Positions 1 through 9,442 of a DNA stretch of 64,000 nucleotides are shown here, one piece after another. The notes under the pieces are model-generated. The model was not told where the DNA came from and did no database searches. It saw only the letters and a program-made list of their open reading frames with translations. This stretch comes from Microbulbifer elongatus (lineage in GTDB: Bacteria; Pseudomonadota; Gammaproteobacteria; Pseudomonadales; Cellvibrionaceae): contig NZ_CP088953.1 in NCBI RefSeq assembly GCF_021165935.1, forward strand, positions 1,245,001 through 1,309,000, read 5' to 3'. The translations under genes and the position numbers were made by a program. Positions within the stretch are counted from its first letter, which is position 1. Each line of letters starts with the position of its first letter.

Positions 1-1453
<1,453 letters not shown>

Positions 1454-1669
1454 ACAACAGAGATGGTTACTGACGATAACTGATCGATCGAACGAGAGAT
1501 CAGCGGATTGTGCGCGAGACGAGACATACAGTTCTTGCGGTGTATTACTACAGAATGTTTTACCGACTTATTTGGGGTTATCGCCGATCAGAGAGCTGAT
1601 CGAGGCAAACAGCGATAACAGGCCAGGCCGAGCCAAATGCTTATAAGACCACGCCAACCCAAGCCAGTT
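1454..1669 (+). other. 23S-5S internal transcribed spacer
   Basis: A spacer of about 216 bases separates the two rRNAs. I see no tRNA cloverleaf and no credible protein gene in it. It presumably carries processing stems for the rRNA precursor, but I cannot assign them with confidence. Confidence 0.6.
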
Positions 1670-1788
1670 TGCCTGACGACAATAGAGTTGTGGAACCACC
1701 TGATCCCTTGCCGAACTCAGAAGTGAAACGCAACATCGCCGATGGTAGTGTGGGGATTCCCCATGTGAGAGTAGGTCATCGTCAGGCT
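1670..1788 (+). rRNA. rrf: 5S ribosomal RNA
   Basis: The sequence begins GCCTGACGAC and ends with the complementary GTCGTCAGGC-like end (GTCATCGTCAGGC), forming the terminal helix of 5S rRNA. The internal block GAACTCAGAAGTGAAACG near 1714-1731 is the hallmark loop region. Length (about 118-119 nt) is normal. It is co-transcribed after the 23S gene. Confidence 0.95.
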
Positions 1789-1797
1789 TCAAATCCG

Positions 1798-1836
1798 AAA
1801 GGCCGTACAGGAAACTGTACGGCCTTTCTTCTTTTA
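1798..1836 (+). terminator. Rho-independent terminator of the rRNA operon
   Basis: A perfect 13-bp stem (AAAGGCCGTACAG / CTGTACGGCCTTT) with a GAAA tetraloop is followed by a T-rich run. It lies 10 bases after the 5S gene, so it should end the rRNA operon. Confidence 0.9.
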
Positions 1837-1959
1837 AGCCTGCCGATGACCTATTTTTTCGCTGGGCGAAAAGTCATGGTGACTCGGGTCTGTGGCCCTC
1901 ACCCTTCGGGTTGCCTGCGGCAGTCCAAACGGCGTTGCCGTTTGTCAGGCTTCTATTCC

Positions 1960-1995
1960 AAAAGCCCTGATCGCTCACGCGGTCAGGGCTTTTTA
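1960..1995. terminator. Second, possibly bidirectional terminator
   Basis: A stem of AAAAGCCCTGA...TCAGGGCTTTT type is followed by T's on the plus strand and, because the left arm starts with A's, also ends in T's on the minus strand. It sits between the rRNA operon and the convergent signalling genes, so it can stop transcription from both sides. Confidence 0.75.
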
Positions 1996-2049
1996 ATTTG
2001 GAGTACGATGAAACTCTGTTATTGCCTAGAAAGCTATCGAGCAATTCCA

Positions 2050-2760
2050 CTACCGCCCAAGATTCACAAAAATATCCGTCCCGCTGTTGCGAGAACTTTT
2101 AATCGAAAAGTCTCCACTGAACAGCTCTACCCGATCGCGCATGCTGCGCAGTCCGAAGCCGTCTCGCTCTGATGCACAGGCCTGATCCACATCGAAACCA
2201 ATACCATTATCCGCGATACACAGGGTGACGCGCTGATCGGTGCAGGTGAGCCGGATATCGATAATGCTCGCTCTACTGTGTTTTTGCGCATTCGTCAGTG
2301 CTTCCTGCGCAAGCCGGAAGAGGAGGGTTTCCATATCTGGTGGTAACCGCTCTTCCAGTCCGGAAATTCGCAGAGATACCTGGATTTCAGCCTGATCCTG
2401 GATAAGCTGACACAGCCATTCGAGTGCGTGGGCCAACCCCAGATCATCGAGAACAGCCGGCCGTAGCAAGCGGGCAAGCTGGCGGGCTTCACTCAATGCA
2501 ATTTCGGTTATTTCCAGTGCTTCGGTTTTTTCAGGAGAAGCCTCCATGGTCGCAAGACGAAGTTTCAATGCTGTCAGTGTCTGGCCGATGCCATCGTGAA
2601 GCTCACGGGCGAGTCGTTTGCGTTCCTCTTCCTGCACAGACCAGACACTGCGCGCCAAGGCCCGGAAGCGTTGCTCTCCATCAATCAGTTTCCGTGTCAA
2701 CTTGTCCTGTTCGATAGACAGGCGCTGCAGCCGGTCCATTACCTCTAGCTTATCCATCAA
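2050..2760 (-). CDS. Soluble NarX/LuxR-associated-type sensor histidine kinase
   Basis: A 236-residue histidine kinase of the HisKA_3 class. The H-box (ARELHDGIGQ) puts the phosphoacceptor at His55. The HATPase domain shows the N-box (EALTNAQKH, Asn157), G1 (DNGIGFD, 184-190) and G2 (GFGLRSM, 201-207). Residues 1-40 look like a coiled coil; there is no membrane segment and no PAS, GAF or periplasmic sensor domain. Kinases of this class normally phosphorylate NarL/LuxR-type regulators, but none is encoded in the window, so the partner is elsewhere. The start overlaps the end of the upstream Ser/Thr kinase gene by 11 bases. My inference is that its input comes from that kinase rather than from its own sensor. 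Confidence 0.92.
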   Translation of the reverse strand: MMDKLEVMDRLQRLSIEQDKLTRKLIDGEQRFRALARSVWSVQEEERKRLARELHDGIGQTLTALKLRLATMEASPEKTEALEITEIALSEARQLARLLRPAVLDDLGLAHALEWLCQLIQDQAEIQVSLRISGLEERLPPDMETLLFRLAQEALTNAQKHSRASIIDIRLTCTDQRVTLCIADNGIGFDVDQACASERDGFGLRSMRDRVELFSGDFSIKSSRNSGTDIFVNLGR

Positions 2761-5700
2761 GCGCTCTCCATGCTTCTGGAACCCAGGGAAGTTTCAAAAA
2801 CTTTTTCAGTCTGTCTTGTTCTATAGTCCGTAAAAACCACTCGGGCAGTTTTTCACAGGTGTCGGGCTTGCATTCGCGGGCTCTCTGGCGAATCGCAAAC
2901 CAAGACTCTTCTGGAATCGTGTCAGGGTGCAAACCCTGGGCCCATCGCCAGATTTGATTGGTGGGGTTAGTGGATTCCCGCTCAAGTTGCAGGCTGTTGA
3001 CGAGGTATTGCCGCCAGCTGGACTCCCATGCGGGTAGTGGCTGGTTTAATAGTTCTCGGATGACTGGCTCACTTTCCGCCGCTCGGCCATTTTCCAGTAG
3101 CCATTCGGCTTTAATCAGTTGCCGGCGGGCAACCTGATCGGGGGTGGCGTGCTCTGGTAGTGCATCAAAACTGGGTGTGCCCCCATAGCGAAGAGAGAGC
3201 TCGGCGCGTAACAGCGCGATTTCCTGCTGCGCGCGTGAGTCCTGAAGCTCGGAGGCAATGGCGGCGGCTCTTACGAGTTCTGCTTCGGTTTTGGCAGGTT
3301 GGCCGCGCCAAAGGCTCAGCTGTGCCAGATGGATAAATGTGGCAAGTTGAGCCTGCAGATCCCCAATCTTCTCTGCTTCCTGGCGGCTTCGAAGCCAGGC
3401 TCTGGTTGCTTGTGGCCAATTCCCTTCACGTGTGTCGAGACTCGCGAGGTACTGATTGACGTACAGTAACCCTCTGCGATCACCAATATTCTGATGTTCC
3501 AGCAAAGACTGTTGAAAATAGACTCTGGCACTTTCATTGTCGCCGGCCAGCATGGCGATGTAGCCGATATTTGCCTGGCTTTCCGCTATGAGGCCTGGGT
3601 CGTCCAGCTCACGACGTAAGGTCAACGCTTTCATGTACTCTTGTTTTGCCGCGGTGTAATTACCGGACTCTTCGAGCAATACGCCTTTGTCGTTGTGAAT
3701 GCTTGCCTGTAGTCGCGGTGCGCTCTCGTATGTGAGTAGCGAAAGCGCATCGTCCAGCTGTTGCTGTGCTTCTTCCGGAGCGCCCGCGACCGCATTGAGG
3801 TAGGAGATATTCGCCAGTAAGCCGGCTTGTCCAATCTTGTCACCAAGCGAGCGCCTTTTCTCGAGTGCTTCCCGATAATATTGGCTGGCATGGTTCAGCT
3901 CCCCGAGCCGCTCCTGGGCGACACCGATTGCGGCGAGTGTATCCGCTTCCAGGGTTAACTGACGTTGACTGCGGGAGAGTACCAGCGCGCGGGAAAGTGG
4001 TTCCTCGATGGCTTTCCGCGCAGCGCCGCTTTGTATCAACTGTCTTCCCAGCAGGTACCAGCCCCGTGCGTCTGTGGGGCTGCTCTCCAACCAGCTGCGT
4101 AAATATTCAATGCCTGCTTCGAGGCCTCTGTGATCTGCCAGTAAGTCAGAGTGCAGGTGCGCCAGGCGACTGTCAAAGGGCAGTCGCTCCTTCAGAATTT
4201 CCAGTGACCGCAGGGCTTTGTCACTGCTTCCGGCTAATCGCTGGCGCTCGAACTGGATTTTCAGTGCAAGGGTTGAGCTGGGGTTATTGATCAGCGACGC
4301 GGCCTCGTTGATAGATTTTTTTGCTTCTGAAAGATCGCCAAGCCCTTCCTGTGCCCTGAAATTCAGATACAGGCTCAATGGGCTGCGCCAAACTTCCGCC
4401 AGCGGCTGTGACAATTCCGCCGCCCGCTCGAACTCCCCCATATCGAGGTGACGCCGCACCTGTACGACTTCTGCCCGGAACGCATCGGGAATCGCTATCA
4501 CTCTGGGAGCGCGCTGGTCCAGCTGCGCAAGTAAAGCACTACCGGCCTGCTCCAGTGCGGCAAGTGCATGTCCCGGTTCGGTCAGTCGCTGGATGGAGCG
4601 GGAGGTTTTCTGGCCCGGTGGGCCATAACGGACGGTTAGGCTCCACTGATCGCCCATCGGGCGGATTTCAGATGTCACCACCCACATAGCGCCAAAAGCC
4701 TGTAGTAATTCCTCTTGTTGACTGGTTGAAAGAGGCATCGGCCAGCTGACCTGGTTGATGTAGTTCAGCACGGGCTGCTGCTCGACCAACCTGAGGTTTG
4801 GGGAAAGCGCGAGCTGGCTGTGTAATTGTTCCGCAGCCGTGCGGGAGAGCCAGGCGGGCACCGGCGGCGTGTATTCAGCCGGTAGCACTAATAAGGTCGG
4901 TAGTGTCTGGGTTTCTGTCGGCGCCGGAGGTTCAAGTGTTGTCCACAGTAACGCCGCGATGAATGCAATGGCCGGGACTGCCCACAACCACTGCCTCAGA
5001 GGGCGAGGTTGGGTCATCCGGGTGAGTGCAATACGCGCACTCACAGGTCGTCGACTCGGGCGTTGATGGAGTAACTGAAGAATAAACTGGCTGAGATGCT
5101 TGGGTACGTCTATGCATTGCTCGTGGGGTGCTCGCGGGCGGATATTCAGCCGAGCAATCATGCGCGCGCGGCGGTCAGTGCCTTCAAACGGCAGGGAACC
5201 GGTGGCGGCTTCGTACAGGATGACCCCGAGGCTATAAAGGTCGCTACGGCCATCCACCGGCTTCTGCTGTATTTGTTCGGGGGATACATAATCCGGTGTC
5301 CCCGATGGTGCGTCGGGCTTTTCACCAAGAGCGCGAGCAACACCAAAATCGGTGATAAATGCCTGTCCGTCCGGCCGTAATAAAATGTTTTCGGGCTTAA
5401 GGTCTAGATGTACCACCTTGTTCTGGTGTGCTTGATCCAGCGCTTCGAGCAGAGACTGCGCGAGCGAGATTACCGCCTGTGGCGCAAGTCGTGTTTCCCG
5501 GTCAAGCCTGGTTGCCAGACTTTCACCCGGGATATAGTCCATTGTGTAGAACTGGCCATGATCCGAGTCAAATATATCGTGAAGTCGGACGACGTTGGGG
5601 TGGCTGATTTTGCGAGCAAGTAACACTTCTCGGCGTAAATTGACGCCTTTATGCTGATCGAGAAGCTTTAGTGCTACCTGAATACCGAGCTGTTCATCCG

Positions 5701-5896
5701 TTGCAAGATACACGGAGCCGTAGCCCCCTCGACCGATCAGTTGCTCGATGACGAAGCGGTTTGCCAATCGCTCGCCTTTTTGTAAAGGGCGAAAAAGATT
5801 GTTTATTGTTTTTGTTATTTCAGAATCTACTTCCACTAGTGAGGAAATCCTCGTTACCAGGCTGAAAGGCTGGGAATTTGCGTGTCCGCGGTACAC
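2750..5896 (-). CDS. Membrane Ser/Thr protein kinase with C-terminal TPR domain
   Basis: A 1048-residue Hanks-type kinase. The N-terminal catalytic domain (about 48-295) has the glycine loop GRGGYGSV (55-62), Lys77 in VALK, DFG (183-185) and an APE-like SPEQ. The catalytic-loop HRD is HLD (163-165), so it is a non-RD kinase. A single membrane segment lies near 302-321, placing the kinase in the cytoplasm and about 720 residues, mostly helical tetratricopeptide-like repeats, beyond the membrane or attached to it. The start overlaps the FHA-GAF gene by 43 bases; a downstream start cannot be excluded because the first ~45 residues precede the kinase fold. It is co-transcribed with an FHA protein, the usual reader of phosphothreonine, and with a histidine kinase, suggesting one signalling pathway. 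Confidence 0.93.
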   Translation of the reverse strand: MYRGHANSQPFSLVTRISSLVEVDSEITKTINNLFRPLQKGERLANRFVIEQLIGRGGYGSVYLATDEQLGIQVALKLLDQHKGVNLRREVLLARKISHPNVVRLHDIFDSDHGQFYTMDYIPGESLATRLDRETRLAPQAVISLAQSLLEALDQAHQNKVVHLDLKPENILLRPDGQAFITDFGVARALGEKPDAPSGTPDYVSPEQIQQKPVDGRSDLYSLGVILYEAATGSLPFEGTDRRARMIARLNIRPRAPHEQCIDVPKHLSQFILQLLHQRPSRRPVSARIALTRMTQPRPLRQWLWAVPAIAFIAALLWTTLEPPAPTETQTLPTLLVLPAEYTPPVPAWLSRTAAEQLHSQLALSPNLRLVEQQPVLNYINQVSWPMPLSTSQQEELLQAFGAMWVVTSEIRPMGDQWSLTVRYGPPGQKTSRSIQRLTEPGHALAALEQAGSALLAQLDQRAPRVIAIPDAFRAEVVQVRRHLDMGEFERAAELSQPLAEVWRSPLSLYLNFRAQEGLGDLSEAKKSINEAASLINNPSSTLALKIQFERQRLAGSSDKALRSLEILKERLPFDSRLAHLHSDLLADHRGLEAGIEYLRSWLESSPTDARGWYLLGRQLIQSGAARKAIEEPLSRALVLSRSQRQLTLEADTLAAIGVAQERLGELNHASQYYREALEKRRSLGDKIGQAGLLANISYLNAVAGAPEEAQQQLDDALSLLTYESAPRLQASIHNDKGVLLEESGNYTAAKQEYMKALTLRRELDDPGLIAESQANIGYIAMLAGDNESARVYFQQSLLEHQNIGDRRGLLYVNQYLASLDTREGNWPQATRAWLRSRQEAEKIGDLQAQLATFIHLAQLSLWRGQPAKTEAELVRAAAIASELQDSRAQQEIALLRAELSLRYGGTPSFDALPEHATPDQVARRQLIKAEWLLENGRAAESEPVIRELLNQPLPAWESSWRQYLVNSLQLERESTNPTNQIWRWAQGLHPDTIPEESWFAIRQRARECKPDTCEKLPEWFLRTIEQDRLKKFLKLPWVPEAWRALDG

Positions 5897-6732
5897 CGAT
5901 TTAGTTGGTCAAGATCCGCTTTAAGTAATGTCGCGGCAATCGCCATGGAAGCATTATCTGCCATGGCTTCGAGAATACTTAAATCAAGTTCGGTAATTCC
6001 TTTCCCCAACAGTAGGCTGTCCGTATAGATAACGCCGAGTTGTTTATCATCCATTACCAGTGGCAAACATGCGAGTGCTCGTATGGCGTTAAGCTGGATA
6101 CTTGGCTGACTGGAGAGGAACTGATGGTCGAGGCTGTCGGATGTAACCAGAGGGCGGCCAGATTTCAGCACCTCCGCCACCGCACTGCGAGAGCCGGCAA
6201 AGTCCGCGCACTGTAACGCCTCGGGGGTTACACCGTGCATCGCGCTGATAGACAGGTTGTCTGTATTGTCTTTGAGCAAGATGAATGCCCGATCGGTACC
6301 CGCCAACTGCACCACGCCCTCGAGTACGCGCGCGAGCATCTGCTCCAGATCGCTGCTATCGGAAAGCCGTTTTCCGATTTCCTCGCAGTGTTGCCAGCGC
6401 CGGGTGTTCTGACCATGAATACGCTCAAGCTGGTGCTCGCCCAGGAGTTGGAAGCGGGCCTGTAACTCGCCGACGGACAGCCAGCAATCATCCGTGAGCT
6501 GGGCAACACGGATATTGCTGCCGTGTAGTTTGGTTCCGTTTTTGGACGCCAGATCCCTTAGAGTCCAAACACCTTCAACCTGTTTCAACTCGGCGTGCAG
6601 GCGGGAGACAGAAGGGTTGTCCAGCTGTAAATTACAGTCGGTACCGCGGCCCAGTCTGTAGACCCTGTTATCCTCGAGGCGGACTTCTTTCACCGGACGG
6701 CGAGGATAGTAGATACTGAACTGAGCCGGCAC
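5854..6732 (-). CDS. FHA-GAF domain signalling protein
   Basis: The protein starts with a forkhead-associated domain (RLGRGTDCNLQLDN, SRLHAEL, SKNGT), a phosphothreonine-binding fold. A GAF domain of about 150 residues follows and ends with the LGVIYTDS-type strand and terminal helix. I chose the GTG at 6732 (product about 292 residues, beginning V/M-PAQFSIYY) because the longer frame starting at 6789 would overlap the upstream gene by 53 bases and adds 19 residues outside the fold; the GTG lies 5 bases after the upstream stop. The likely role is to bind phosphorylated sites on the adjacent kinase and sense a small ligand through GAF. No enzymatic output domain is present, so it acts as an adaptor. 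Confidence 0.87.
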   Translation of the reverse strand: MPAQFSIYYPRRPVKEVRLEDNRVYRLGRGTDCNLQLDNPSVSRLHAELKQVEGVWTLRDLASKNGTKLHGSNIRVAQLTDDCWLSVGELQARFQLLGEHQLERIHGQNTRRWQHCEEIGKRLSDSSDLEQMLARVLEGVVQLAGTDRAFILLKDNTDNLSISAMHGVTPEALQCADFAGSRSAVAEVLKSGRPLVTSDSLDHQFLSSQPSIQLNAIRALACLPLVMDDKQLGVIYTDSLLLGKGITELDLSILEAMADNASMAIAATLLKADLDQLNRCTADTQIPSLSAW

Positions 6733-6736
6733 AGCT

Positions 6737-7528
6737 TTACCCTTGGGAGAGGCTAAAGCGCAGCGTTGCACTGGCGCCAAGTAGGTCACCCGCGGTATTG
6801 GTCAGAGGGGATGTGGCTTCCCAGACATTGCCGATTACCGAGCCTGCCAGGCTTTCGATCAAGCCAATTACCACATCCAGTGTCGCGATGGCGAGCAAGG
6901 TGTTCCCCTGTTCCCAGAACAGTCGGGAGAGATTCAGCTGATCCAGCAGTCGGTTGGTGGTGAGCCACCCCAGCCCGCTGGAGCTGATTGCGTTGCTCAG
7001 TCGTTGGTATTTGAGCGCAATCACGTCCGCGGGGTCCCTGTTATCACGGACGATCATCCATTCAGAGAAGTTGCCGGTTCTGAGGCGGGCGCGATACGAG
7101 CCTTCACTATGCTCGGCGGTCAGATCGTGGAATGTCTCACCTTCGTGTGACTTAAACACCCGGTAATTATTGTCAAAGTGAATATCGCGGGTGTAAACCA
7201 TTACTTCTGCGGCGCCGCGAAAGGAAAGTGATTCGTCGACAGGTGGTTCAATCACGATCATGACCGGAAAATCGCTAACGGGCTCGACGCCAGCGGGCAG
7301 CCTGGCGACCACGTTTGGGTCGGTCACGGAAAAACGATAAGAGTCTACCCCTAAGCTTGTTGGGCTCAGGTTCTCTACTGAATTAAAAGTAACAGAGAGT
7401 TCAACGGAGTTACTGCCTTCGGCGATGAGGAATTGCGCACTGTCATCCGAAATTTCCGTTTCAGTGATGGCTGCCAGCGAGGGCAGGCTCAAGGTACATC
7501 CGAGAATACAGGCCAGTAAGCGAGACAT
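6737..7528 (-). CDS. Secreted protein of unknown function
   Basis: A 263-residue protein with a clear Sec signal peptide (MSRLLACILGCTLSLPSLAA). The first half of the mature part is predicted to be beta-rich. The second half contains an amphipathic stretch (about 175-215) and a hydrophobic helix (LLAIATLDVVIGLIESLAG). I do not recognise the family. It is the first gene of the signalling operon, which suggests it could be an envelope component reporting to the kinase, but this is only context. Confidence 0.75.
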   Translation of the reverse strand: MSRLLACILGCTLSLPSLAAITETEISDDSAQFLIAEGSNSVELSVTFNSVENLSPTSLGVDSYRFSVTDPNVVARLPAGVEPVSDFPVMIVIEPPVDESLSFRGAAEVMVYTRDIHFDNNYRVFKSHEGETFHDLTAEHSEGSYRARLRTGNFSEWMIVRDNRDPADVIALKYQRLSNAISSSGLGWLTTNRLLDQLNLSRLFWEQGNTLLAIATLDVVIGLIESLAGSVIGNVWEATSPLTNTAGDLLGASATLRFSLSQG

Positions 7529-7971
7529 TTTATGCTACCCCGGAATCGTTATTGAAAGCATTGTGTTCGTTTTGATCACTTTTACATCTAACTACATTAG
7601 GAAATGAAAATAAAGCGAGTTTGAGAAGTGTGTCATGGAATTTTGTCAATAGTGCGACACCGATTCTTCGTGGCATAAGCCATAACTGACAGAACGGAAA
7701 TTCTCTCTTTTTGCTCGGCGAAACCCGGTACGGCAGCCGTCGAAAATTTAAACGCTTTCTGTAGCGCAACAGCTGCGCCGCTCAGATCAAATATCCCGAA
7801 GTTATCCCCAGCTCTGTCCAGTGTTTCTGTGAGTAACGGGAGTGTGTATAACTTGAGAATTTCTCGAAAAATCAATTTCTCAGATTGTCGCAGTACTCAG
7901 TCTCAAGGGCGCGATACCGCAAGTTTTATCAGGCCACACGGGCTTGACTGAAGGCTTGCACGGCAAATGCG
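7529..7971. other. Intergenic region, promoter of the signalling operon
   Basis: About 440 bases without a credible gene. The AT-rich stretch 7560-7625, just upstream of the secreted-protein start, is the most likely promoter site for the minus-strand operon. Two short minus-strand frames (7530-7769 and 7633-7875) lack recognisable features. I see no clear terminator for the neighbouring barrel gene. Confidence 0.4.
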
Positions 7972-8688
7972 CTAAAAATGGATGCTCCAGCCCAGCGACG
8001 CAGACTCCACCTGATAGTCTCCCCGAAGTTCCTCATTCCCGACTTCGGGGAAGAGTTCCCACTCCGCGCGAATAGTCCAGCGGTCTTTCAGCTGATAGCT
8101 GACGCCGGCTCCGTAACCCCAGTGAAAGCCGCTACTGGTATCTGAAAAGGTGCCCTCCACCGGAATGGCCACCGGCTGCAGTGAGCCGTCTTCCAGTTGG
8201 AATACCGCCAGAGCTTCGCCCCGTTGCAGTGAGCGCAGCTCGTTAAACCAGAAGCCGCCGCCCAACTTACCAAATACGCTGAAGCCCGAGCGCCCTACGG
8301 GTAAATGCCCGATGAAAAATGCATTGCCCATGCGACTGGTTAGACGGTCCTTGACGGCGAGGCGAGGAAACTGCGGGTTTGATACGACGAAATTCGAAGT
8401 GGATGTGGCGGTCTGCCGGAGATCGGCTTCCACTGCGAAGTTGGGGCTCCAGCGCCACCCGGCGTAGAGTTTCGCGCCTTCCCCTCCGTCGGTGCAGCCT
8501 GAAAGAGTGGCGACCTGATTCGTACTGTTCAGCTGGCCGACAAAGTCGCGGGTATCAGTGCACAGGTCATTGAGATCGGTAGCCTGGAGCGCAATGCCCC
8601 CGTAGCGATGGGAATAGAAGTCCGCACTGACGAGGCTGCTGCCCAGCAGTGCAAGGGGTACCACAAGCAGAAGGAGAGGCCTGACCAT
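7972..8688 (-). CDS. Outer-membrane beta-barrel protein (OmpA/OmpW-like barrel)
   Basis: A 238-residue protein with a signal peptide (VPLALLGSSLVSA) and alternating amphipathic beta strands typical of an eight-stranded barrel. The strands include the YAGWRWSPNFAVEADL, FFIGHLPVGRSGFSVFGKLG and WGYGAGVSYQL stretches. It ends in the aromatic C-terminal strand (ASLGWSIHF) recognised by the BAM complex. No OmpA peptidoglycan-binding domain is present. A Cys pair (about 42 and 65) may form an extracellular-loop disulfide. No specific ligand can be inferred. Confidence 0.82.
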   Translation of the reverse strand: MVRPLLLLVVPLALLGSSLVSADFYSHRYGGIALQATDLNDLCTDTRDFVGQLNSTNQVATLSGCTDGGEGAKLYAGWRWSPNFAVEADLRQTATSTSNFVVSNPQFPRLAVKDRLTSRMGNAFFIGHLPVGRSGFSVFGKLGGGFWFNELRSLQRGEALAVFQLEDGSLQPVAIPVEGTFSDTSSGFHWGYGAGVSYQLKDRWTIRAEWELFPEVGNEELRGDYQVESASLGWSIHF

Positions 8689-8726
8689 GGCGATACCTGC
8701 TCTGGAGTCGAGTGAATCATGTCGAT

Positions 8727-8759
8727 AGGCCGCTCCCCTACATCCGCGGGAGCGGGCCT
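8727..8759 (-). terminator. Stem-loop after the primosome-like genes
   Basis: An 11-bp stem (AGGCCGCTCCC / GGGAGCGGGCCT with one bulge) lies about 30 bases after the stop of the replication-P-like gene on the minus strand. A second small stem (CTGAGG/CCTCAG) is adjacent. There is no strong T run, so terminator function is tentative. Confidence 0.4.
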
Positions 8760-8788
8760 GAGGCTAAACCTCAGCCCCACACATCACA

Positions 8789-9442
8789 TCATATTTTGAG
8801 GTACGCGCGCAATTCCGCCAACTTTTTGGCATTTTCGGCTTTCGAGAGGGGCTTCGCCGCCTGGTGCTCCAACTGTACCTGCTTAGGAGCGGGTAAGCTT
8901 TCACCGGCCATCAGGCGCTCACAGATCTTTTTGTAGTGACTGGCAAGCACCGGATAGGCTGAGGACTCCGGGTTGTTTGCCAGAAAGAACCAGTCCGCAG
9001 CGCGCCCTGCATGGTAAACCGCCGGGTGGCTCCAGCGGTGATTTGCTTTGGGGCTGGGAGCGTTGCAGGCTTCACGGTAGGCGGCGCGAGGGTCGGGTAG
9101 TCCGTGTTCACCCTCGGCGCAGAACTGCAGCATCTTGTGGATGGTGGGCAGATATTCGGACTGCTTAATGGCGCGCTTGGCACCGGCAACCAGTTGCTCA
9201 GGAGTAAACCCGGAGAGAGACTCGAGCCACAGCCGTTTGGCATGATTTAACGTCTGCATATCCGGGAAGGCGGAATTGAACTGATTATGGAAGCTCAATT
9301 TCAGCAGACCGAACACCTCATTCAGGGCGCGCTTGCGCGCTTCCAGCTCCGGGTTACCAGTTTGTGTCTGTGACGATGTCCCAGACTGATGTGTCCCTTG
9401 TGCGCTGGTTAGCTGAGTGCCCGGATTCTTGTGGCTTGCCAT
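8789..9442 (-). CDS. Replication protein P-like (lambda P/DnaC-loader-like) protein
   Basis: A 217-residue protein. After a Ser/Thr/Gln-rich leader (about 1-30) it has the helical fold of the phage replication protein P family: FGLLKLSFHNQF, ALAxxxW-type LNHAKRLWLESL, and FTPEQLVAGAKRAIKQSEYLPTI. Proteins of that family deliver the replicative helicase. The start at 9442 overlaps the DnaT-like gene by 89 bases but is supported by an AGGA Shine-Dalgarno sequence 7 bases upstream. No phage structural genes or integrase lie nearby, so this looks like a chromosomal primosome gene rather than a prophage remnant. It is co-directional with the DnaT-repeat protein, supporting a joint role in primosome assembly or replication restart. 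Confidence 0.78.
   Translation of the reverse strand: MASHKNPGTQLTSAQGTHQSGTSSQTQTGNPELEARKRALNEVFGLLKLSFHNQFNSAFPDMQTLNHAKRLWLESLSGFTPEQLVAGAKRAIKQSEYLPTIHKMLQFCAEGEHGLPDPRAAYREACNAPSPKANHRWSHPAVYHAGRAADWFFLANNPESSAYPVLASHYKKICERLMAGESLPAPKQVQLEHQAAKPLSKAENAKKLAELRAYLKI

Noticed and set aside
1941..1990. A repeat of GTCAGGCTTC after the first terminator, suggesting a remnant of a second 5S gene.
   Set aside because: Only ten bases are shared with the true 5S end and no 5S loop sequences follow, so chance or a terminator duplication is enough.
7633..7875. An 80-codon minus-strand frame in the intergenic region.
   Set aside because: No ribosome site, motif or conserved composition supports it.
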